Source of the DNA: Oscheius onirici
Lineage: Eukaryota; Nematoda; Chromadorea; Rhabditida; Rhabditidae
Direction of reading: 5' to 3'
DNA length: 64,000 nucleotides
Assembly (NCBI GenBank): GCA_932521025.1
Contig: OW051470.1
Span: 7,860,501-7,924,500, forward strand
The notes beneath the pieces are model-generated. The model did no database searches, was not told the origin of the DNA, and saw nothing but the letters and a program-made list of their open reading frames with translations. Both the position numbers and the translations under genes were made by a program. This document shows positions 58,197-64,000 of this stretch, piece after piece; the first letter of the stretch is position 1, and every line of letters starts with the position of its first letter.

Positions 58197-60338
58197 GGCT
58201 TGATGCCAAAGTAGGTGGTGGTCGTAGAGGCGGTGAGAGCGAGTATGGGAAGACGCCACGCCCTGTCTCTGTGTCTCTCTGCGACAGGCAGTATCTCTAC
58301 ACGGAGGCCTTCAAGGACGGTAGTGCGGTAAACAGTAACACATCGGGTTACGCCCAGGGAGAGAGAGACATACTATCTGGGTGTGGTGGGTCTGGTTCAA
58401 GAGTCAAGCTGTCATTCTTCGTCTTACCCATGGAGCTTGTAATTTAGCCCCTTTTTCACTATGAAGAAAGCATTTTCAAGTATCACGATGTTCTACAAAG
58501 TTGTAAGGCTCATTTAATGCTACAACATTGTTGAACATCACAAAGCTGGAAAATGTAATTGCGAGCTATAAAATTGAAATTGAATCCGCAACGTTCCAAT
58601 TTTTACTGGGAGAGAAGTTACTTTCCCCTTACCCGCCCTAAGAAACCACACCCCCTCGCAGCCTAATTTTAGAGATGAAAATATGAGTTTTCAGTTTTTT
58701 TAATTTTCTACAAAGCTGTAGGCGAGGTTAAAAACTGCAACTTTGCAGAACTTGAGAAACTTCCAAAAGCACTTCTTGGACCCAAAAATACTCCCATGAA
58801 GGGACAAGTATAGACGAACAAGAAACAAGTGACTTTTTCTGTGTCTTCATTGACCTCCCCTCCAAAGTGACATCAATCCAATAAGCACCGTCTTTTTCTG
58901 CCGGGGAGACACTTCTTGCATAAGACATTAACCCGACTCTTGTGACCTGTTTCGCGCGCCGGGTGCAAGTCGCAATATGAATTGTCGGATCAGACGAAAA
59001 TTGTGATGCCGTCCTGTCCGCCTCGCGCAACAAGGGCTTAGTGTCTGTGCCGACTGTGGAAATCCTGCTGTGAGTCAGCCCCCGTTCTTCCGAAAACGAC
59101 TACTATCAAAGGAGGGCGTTTGATGGAATCGTTCTCTCTTTTTCTCGCAGTCATCCTTCCTCGACACTATATGGGACTGGGAGAAAGCACTGATCGCAAA
59201 TTGGCAGGGTTTGGAAACCAGTTTCAAGTGGCTTGTTCTTAACACATAGTAAACCGTAGGGAGAAGAAACATGTCTCTCTTGACCAAACATTTGCAAAAA
59301 AAATTACAATCTTTTTGCACAGATCTCTTCCGCTTTAGTTGCTCCAACTGTCTATGCAGGCGAGGATCAGAAGTACAAAGAAATACGGTCAAGGGATCGA
59401 TTAGAAAGAGAAGCTCTCTTGTGAGCTGCAGTTATAGGATCTCTGACCCTCGTGGGTTCTGGCCATATGGAAACTTTCGACATTCTCTTCTGAACAGGAA
59501 GCGAGAGGTACAGCGAAGCCTATTGAATAAGATGAGACAGGTATAAAAAATGAGAAATTTGTAGTCTGCAGTTTTTTTTAGCTGTGTATTCCCTAAAACT
59601 TCAAATGAAAAAAAGAAAGACGAGGTGGTTTAACCTAACCACCACGGTTTCGTCGGCTGGTGACTGTGTAGTGTGTCTTAAGTACAATCTCTAAAAGTAC
59701 TGGAACGGCATACCTTGTTCTCATTCCAAGGAGAATTTTAAATCAAAATCTCGATAGACAAACGCTTTGAATCTTGAACCCCAAATGAATCACACTATTC
59801 AGGGAAGATAGCTTAAGGTTCAACAACAAAGTTTTCTGAAGATGGGACGAGAACAACTGGGAGGCTGCTAGAAGAGACACACTAGCGATGAAGGCTTGAT
59901 ACGTGAATAGGCAAATTAAATTAAAATTCGGGAAGTGGGCATCTATACCGTCAGATAGACCGCTCAAAATCTGCTTCGACTACAAGAAGACATCTGAATT
60001 TATCGGATACTGACCCCATTCTGCTTTGTTTTTCTGTCCGTCTCTCTATCAAAAGATTCAATTTTGCCCGAACATTCATTCAGACGTTTACACGTATTTT
60101 CAACCGTTTTTTATTGGAGCTGTGTTGGGCAATTTGAGAGAACCAGGGCTGGTAGACTTCGATTTAAAGAAAAGAAACCTGAAAATTATCATTTTACTTA
60201 TGTCTCGAATTAAAATTACCTTGAAGACTTTAGAAAAGAGGTAAGCCCGATTTTGTTTTGAGAAGAGAGAGAATGTATAATCGAGAGAAAAGAGAAGAAA
60301 AATGAGATCAGGGAGACATAGACATCGGAGAAAATAAA
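58197..60338. other. Intergenic region, no gene recognised
   Basis: About 2.1 kb between the four-helix protein start and the 3' end of the Q/P-rich gene. Imperfect short hairpins with TTCTACAAAG and CAACTTTGCAGAAC motifs occur at about 58490-58545 and 58707-58750. The frame at 59271-59546 shows no recognisable family. A small palindrome GGTGGTTTAACCTAACCACC lies at about 59625. Confidence 0.4.
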
Positions 60339-63300
60339 TTAATTTTGGCTTGGGGAAGAGTTGACAGGCTGAGGGACGGGAGGCGGCGGTGGAGCAGAGG
60401 TGTTGGTCGGATGGGAGGCTATTGGAGGGGCTGCTCCTGAAAATTTTCTTTTGAAAGAGCCTTACAATAAGGAGTTTAGTATTACCGTATTTCTTCTAAT
60501 ATAAGCACAGTGCTTCTATTTTTCAACCTCCTCCTTTTGGGGTGCTTATATTAGAGCAGTGCTTATATTTTTTTCGATGTAATATGAAAACAAATTTTAT
60601 TCGAAAAAAATAACAAAAACGACAAAACTACTGTTCAAAATCAATCGAAATATCACGATTATTGCCCTCTTCCTCTATTTCGACGTTCTCAAGAAGAGAG
60701 GCACCATCCACTATGCGCTGCTCTTCACGAGCATTCCTGAGGAGGTCGCCACCTTCGGCAGCAGGTGAATCGGGAAGGAAAAGATGATGCAGTCATCTTC
60801 GGAGCCATCGGTAGCGATTGAAAGTGCGCAAGACTTGAACGATTCTTGAATCAGCTCCACTGGCAATGTCTTCCAATCCAGTCAAGATATACTTCCATCG
60901 GCGGCGCAGCTGGATTTCCACCCTTGGTCAGCTTTTTCTCTCCGTAAATCATCCAATTTTCGTATTGCTGCCGAATTGAAGTCTTGAAAGGCACATTCCA
61001 AGCAACATCTGGAGCCTAAAAGTTTGTATTTGAAGAAACTTGAAGTTAATACCTGCATCTTTCCTGTACAACCTCCAGGAATGACATCTGTATAAATTTT
61101 CAGCTCTTGAAGCTTCTTCTTAGTACTCGCACTGATATGGTTTCGATAAGAATCCCAAACTAGCATTCGGTTCCCAAAAAGAGAGGTTCCAAGAAAAAAG
61201 AGAGGTTCCCTCATTTTGGAGACGAAGTCTACCATTTTTTCTAGATACTCCGCTGATTCTTTTTGACATGTAGTGGTAGGCCTTCGATTTGAAAGCTTGT
61301 GACGAGCCATCCCTTAGAAGCCTGAAGCATAATTCGGTATGAAAAAGAATACTACTGACTTTAAAATCGGGCATCATCGACCTTCTGAGAGCTTTTCCTG
61401 TAACATTCGTCGGCTGATTCGATATTTCGATCTTCGCTGTTGTTGAAACCACTCCAGAACTTCGTCATCTAGGGATTTATTTTTGATTGGCCTTCCTCCG
61501 CCGTCAAACCGTTTCATTTCCTTGCTTTGAAGCTAAATAAAATAAAGAAATCAACGAGAAATGTCACCTCAGTATTTTGTTTTTCTGATGCATCCAGTTG
61601 ATGACCTGTCGTCTATTTACCCGGAGTTTTCGACCACTTGCTCCTTGAAATCCATTGTGTAACACCGTCTTTTTGCAGCTGGCGCTTCTTCAACTCCCAG
61701 AGAAGCCTCTTCTTCCGAATTCGACATTCTCGAAGTTGAAAAATGTTTGAGAACGAGAAATAAAAGAAGAAATAAAAAGAAACATGAAGAAAAACAAAGG
61801 AGAAATGAACAAAAACGTTTTCGAAGTCAAAAAAAAACTTTAAAAAACCGCGCATTTTGGGGTGCTTATATTAGAGCAGTGCTTCTATTTTTTTAAAGCA
61901 CCCGTTTTGGGGTGCTTATAATAGAGCAGTGCTTATATTAGAAGAAATACGGTAACTTGTTTTTAATGTACTCTGTGAATTGTTTGAACTTTAATCACGA
62001 AAACTGAAGCTCTGACAAGTCATCTAAAAGTGACCTCAGTTGCTCGCCTTCTACCCAGCCCAGCAGGTTAGTCTTCCCTTTGAATTCCGGTAGATTTGAC
62101 TCTAGAAAGAGACTGGTCAGTTCAATCAGTAGCTTTCCAGCCTCTCCGGTAGAAGAAGATGGCCGAGTCTGAGAATGCCTACGAGCCCATCGGTTCGATC
62201 GACAATCCGCCGGACGCCCCACTGGAAATGGAGCCACCTCTCTCTGGCGAAAAGATGCCGCTGCGAGACGACGGAGTCGACCTCAACTCGACGGCTCCGA
62301 GAAGAAAGGACATTTCCAAGTCGAAGCTGAAGAGTCTGAGCGAAGAGAAGAAGAAGTTGGTGGAGTCGAAGAAGAAGACGAAGAAGGCAGAGGACAAGAA
62401 GCCGGCTGGAAAGAAGACGCTCTGGCGCGTCCTGCTCATCGTCTCCATCGTCATCGTAGCCATCAGTCTGCTGCTCTTCGGACTCGCCGTGGCACACAAG
62501 TGGGCCGGAGCCAAATTAATCTCGGCGCTGGCTGTCGAATGAAGAAGGCAAAGCCAATGTCTCAAATGATCGCGACAATTGGATAATAAACGACATTTGT
62601 CCAGGTTTGCTTACTTTTGGGACAGACTCACCTGTATTGGGCTGACCATTGTTAAAGTTCTGAGGCACCGAGTTCTGTCTGCTCATCGGCTGTTGGTGCT
62701 GTTGGTAGTATTGGGGTCCTGTGTCTTGTGTCATCAATCCATCGCTCATCTCACCTGGTGGGATAAACTGTCCCCCGTACTGTTGGTCCTGAGTCATGAA
62801 CTGCTGCTGTTGTTGACCGCCGTCCATGTGCTGTTGAGGTTGCCCGTCCGGACCCATCGGCATCTGACCCATTGGTACCTGACCGGGGTAGACGACCATC
62901 TGGCTCGGGTTGTACATGTACAAGCTCTGGAAATATGGAGATTACGGTAGTTGACCCATTGTGTTCATCACTGCTAATACGTGTTCCTACTCCCATGAGA
63001 ATCTCTGTATCTGTTCTCCAGTTTTTTTATCTATTCTGTCCTCTGATCGAGGAAACGACTGGAACTAGCTAGGTCCTTTCTAGAGCTGTTACCGTACTGA
63101 GTCAGTCAAGTAAAATATTTCCTGTTCTATGATAGCTAGGGACCTTGTGACCTTACGACTGTATGTATTCTGGTCGTTCAGCTCAGTTCTCTTCTATTTT
63201 TGCCATATCCCTTCTCTTTGACTGAAACTGATCTAGTTTTGGGTACTATCAAATGTTACCCACCCTTGTCTTTGTCTCAAAACTCTAGCTTCCAGTACAA

Positions 63301-63961
63301 TCATCACTGGTTTTTCCCTTTCTCTTGTCCTATCTCTCAACAACGAAGATGCTCGTCTCTGTCGGTACATCTCCTCTCGCTATTCCCTAATTTCTTCTCT
63401 CTGACTGTATGTGACTCATTATTCTCGACTCTCGACTATTCTTCTACACTCCCTTGGTCCCGTTCCCTATTACTGCTTTGACTCTTGTTTTTTGACTCTT
63501 GACCAGTTCTTCCCTCTCATTCACTTCCCTGTCTCTTACTCCCATAACATTCACAAAACAAAAAGAGACAACCAAGCCACTACACGAACGACATACCGTC
63601 TGCGGCGGGTAGTATGCCTGTTGTGCGTGTGGAGGCATGTTGATGTGGGACTGCTGTGAGACAAACTGTTGTGCTGGAGGTGGAGGAGCTGGACTGCCAC
63701 GACCGCCGGAGGGATGCTGCTGGACAACAGAATACTCATACGTAAAAACATGCCCATGCTTCCCCCCAAAATGCCAAGAAACTAGACTCTTACCTGTCCC
63801 GGAGAGGCTACAGTAGGAGGTTGGGGGCCAGGAGTCGGGGGCTGACTACTGGCTCCCGTCGTCGAGGCGGCAGAGCTTTGGGGTTGGAACTGTCCGACTT
63901 CCGGTGGTTGTTGCCCGGTCGGATAGCGGGGTGGTTGGGCTCCTTGGGGAACCATGTAGCC
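60339..63961 (-). CDS. Q/P-rich low-complexity protein, 3' part (5' end outside window)
   Basis: Four exons are visible: from 63961 (GYMVPQGAQPPRYPTGQQPP), then QHPSGGRGSPAPPPPAQQFV and NMPPHAQQAYYPPQT, then LYMYNPSQMVVYPGQVPMGQ with Gln runs and PMSRQNSVPQNFNNGQPNTG, and a last exon AAPPIASHPTNTSAPPPPPV ending NSSPSQN. All are rich in Pro, Gln, Gly, Met and Tyr, like the disordered tails of RNA-binding or transcription-coactivator proteins. No folded domain lies inside the window, so the family cannot be named. The gene continues past the right edge. The intron 60437-62632 holds a pogo-like transposon and a plus-strand gene. Confidence 0.65.
60485..61952 (-). mobile_element. Pogo/Tigger-like DNA transposon, internally deleted
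   Basis: The element is bounded by 24-bp terminal inverted repeats starting CCGTATTTCTTCTAATATAA, and flanked by TA on both sides (60483-60484 and 61953-61954), the target duplication of Tc1/mariner-pogo elements. Subterminal GGGGTGCTTATA(T/A)TAGAGCAGTGCTT copies repeat at both ends. On the minus strand are transposase pieces: RPIKNKSLDDEVLEWFQQQR, LVWDSYRNHIS, then IPGGCTGKMQ and PDVAWNVPFK, typical of pogo/Tigger DDE enzymes. The part expected to carry the first catalytic Asp (between FVSKMREPLFF and MLVWDSY) is missing and stops interrupt the frame, so the copy should not encode an active enzyme. Confidence 0.85.
62159..62542 (+). CDS. Small C-terminally anchored membrane protein, intronless
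   Basis: A single-exon frame of 127 residues: an acidic N-terminus (MAESENAYEPIGSIDNPPDA), a strongly basic middle (SKSKLKSLSEEKKKLVESKK), then one C-terminal hydrophobic helix (VLLIVSIVIVAISLLLFGLA) and a short tail ending ISALAVE. With no signal peptide this looks like a type II or tail-anchored single-pass protein. I recognise no family. Its codons are G/C-ending like the other expressed genes here. It lies in an intron of the Q/P-rich gene on the opposite strand, immediately next to a transposon. Expression is inferred from composition only. Confidence 0.55.
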   Translation: MAESENAYEPIGSIDNPPDAPLEMEPPLSGEKMPLRDDGVDLNSTAPRRKDISKSKLKSLSEEKKKLVESKKKTKKAEDKKPAGKKTLWRVLLIVSIVIVAISLLLFGLAVAHKWAGAKLISALAVE

Positions 63962-64000
63962 CTAGAAATGCCTAGGTCAGAGAGAGAGAGACAGAAAGAC

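Overview
The window is nuclear DNA from an animal, most likely a nematode. Coding exons are split by many very short introns (about 40-60 bp) with GT donors and T-rich acceptors ending TTTCAG or TTTTAG. Two genes on one strand sit 115 bp apart like a nematode operon, and there is a short SH2-tyrosine kinase of the Fer-like type that is expanded in nematodes. Exons were joined by hand using donor/acceptor sites and reading phase, and identities come from remembered family motifs; no search was run.

Layout: 0.5-2.7 kb (+) an acidic protein ending in a SAP30-like Sin3-binding segment; 2.7-6.1 kb (-) a divergent SLC6 transporter; 6.7-11.2 kb (-) exosome subunit RRP45/EXOSC9, whose 2.7-kb intron holds a complete SH2-tyrosine kinase on the opposite strand; 11.7-12.3 kb (-) prefoldin subunit 5; 13.0-17.0 kb (+) two tandem RanGAP genes sharing an almost identical tract; 18.0-22.2 kb (-) a ZDHHC5/8-type palmitoyltransferase; 23.7-28.3 kb (-) a tandem array of an unrecognised gene family with intact, interrupted and dead copies; 28.5-30.1 kb (-) eEF1B-gamma, divergent from RPB4 at 30.6-31.1 kb (+); 31.9-35.5 kb (-) an LMBR1-family membrane protein; 36.8-46.3 kb (+) a PIR-1/DUSP11 RNA phosphatase followed by APC4, probably one operon; 46.6-52.0 kb (-) an FMRFamide-receptor-like GPCR whose 3.5-kb intron holds an M20 dipeptidase gene on the opposite strand; 52.0-55.8 kb repeat-rich sequence without a recognisable gene; 55.8-58.2 kb (-) a four-helix membrane protein with PY motifs; 60.3-64.0 kb (-) the 3' part of a Q/P-rich gene whose 2.2-kb intron contains a pogo-like transposon and an intronless gene for a small C-terminally anchored membrane protein.

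Most genes are housekeeping (RNA decay, transcription, translation, folding, nuclear transport, cell cycle). The most unusual points are three plus-strand genes nested in introns of minus-strand hosts, the RanGAP duplication with a gene-conversion-like tract and reciprocal introns, the unknown tandem family, a dipeptidase lacking a conserved His, and several foldback elements, one with tRNA-like sequence in both arms.
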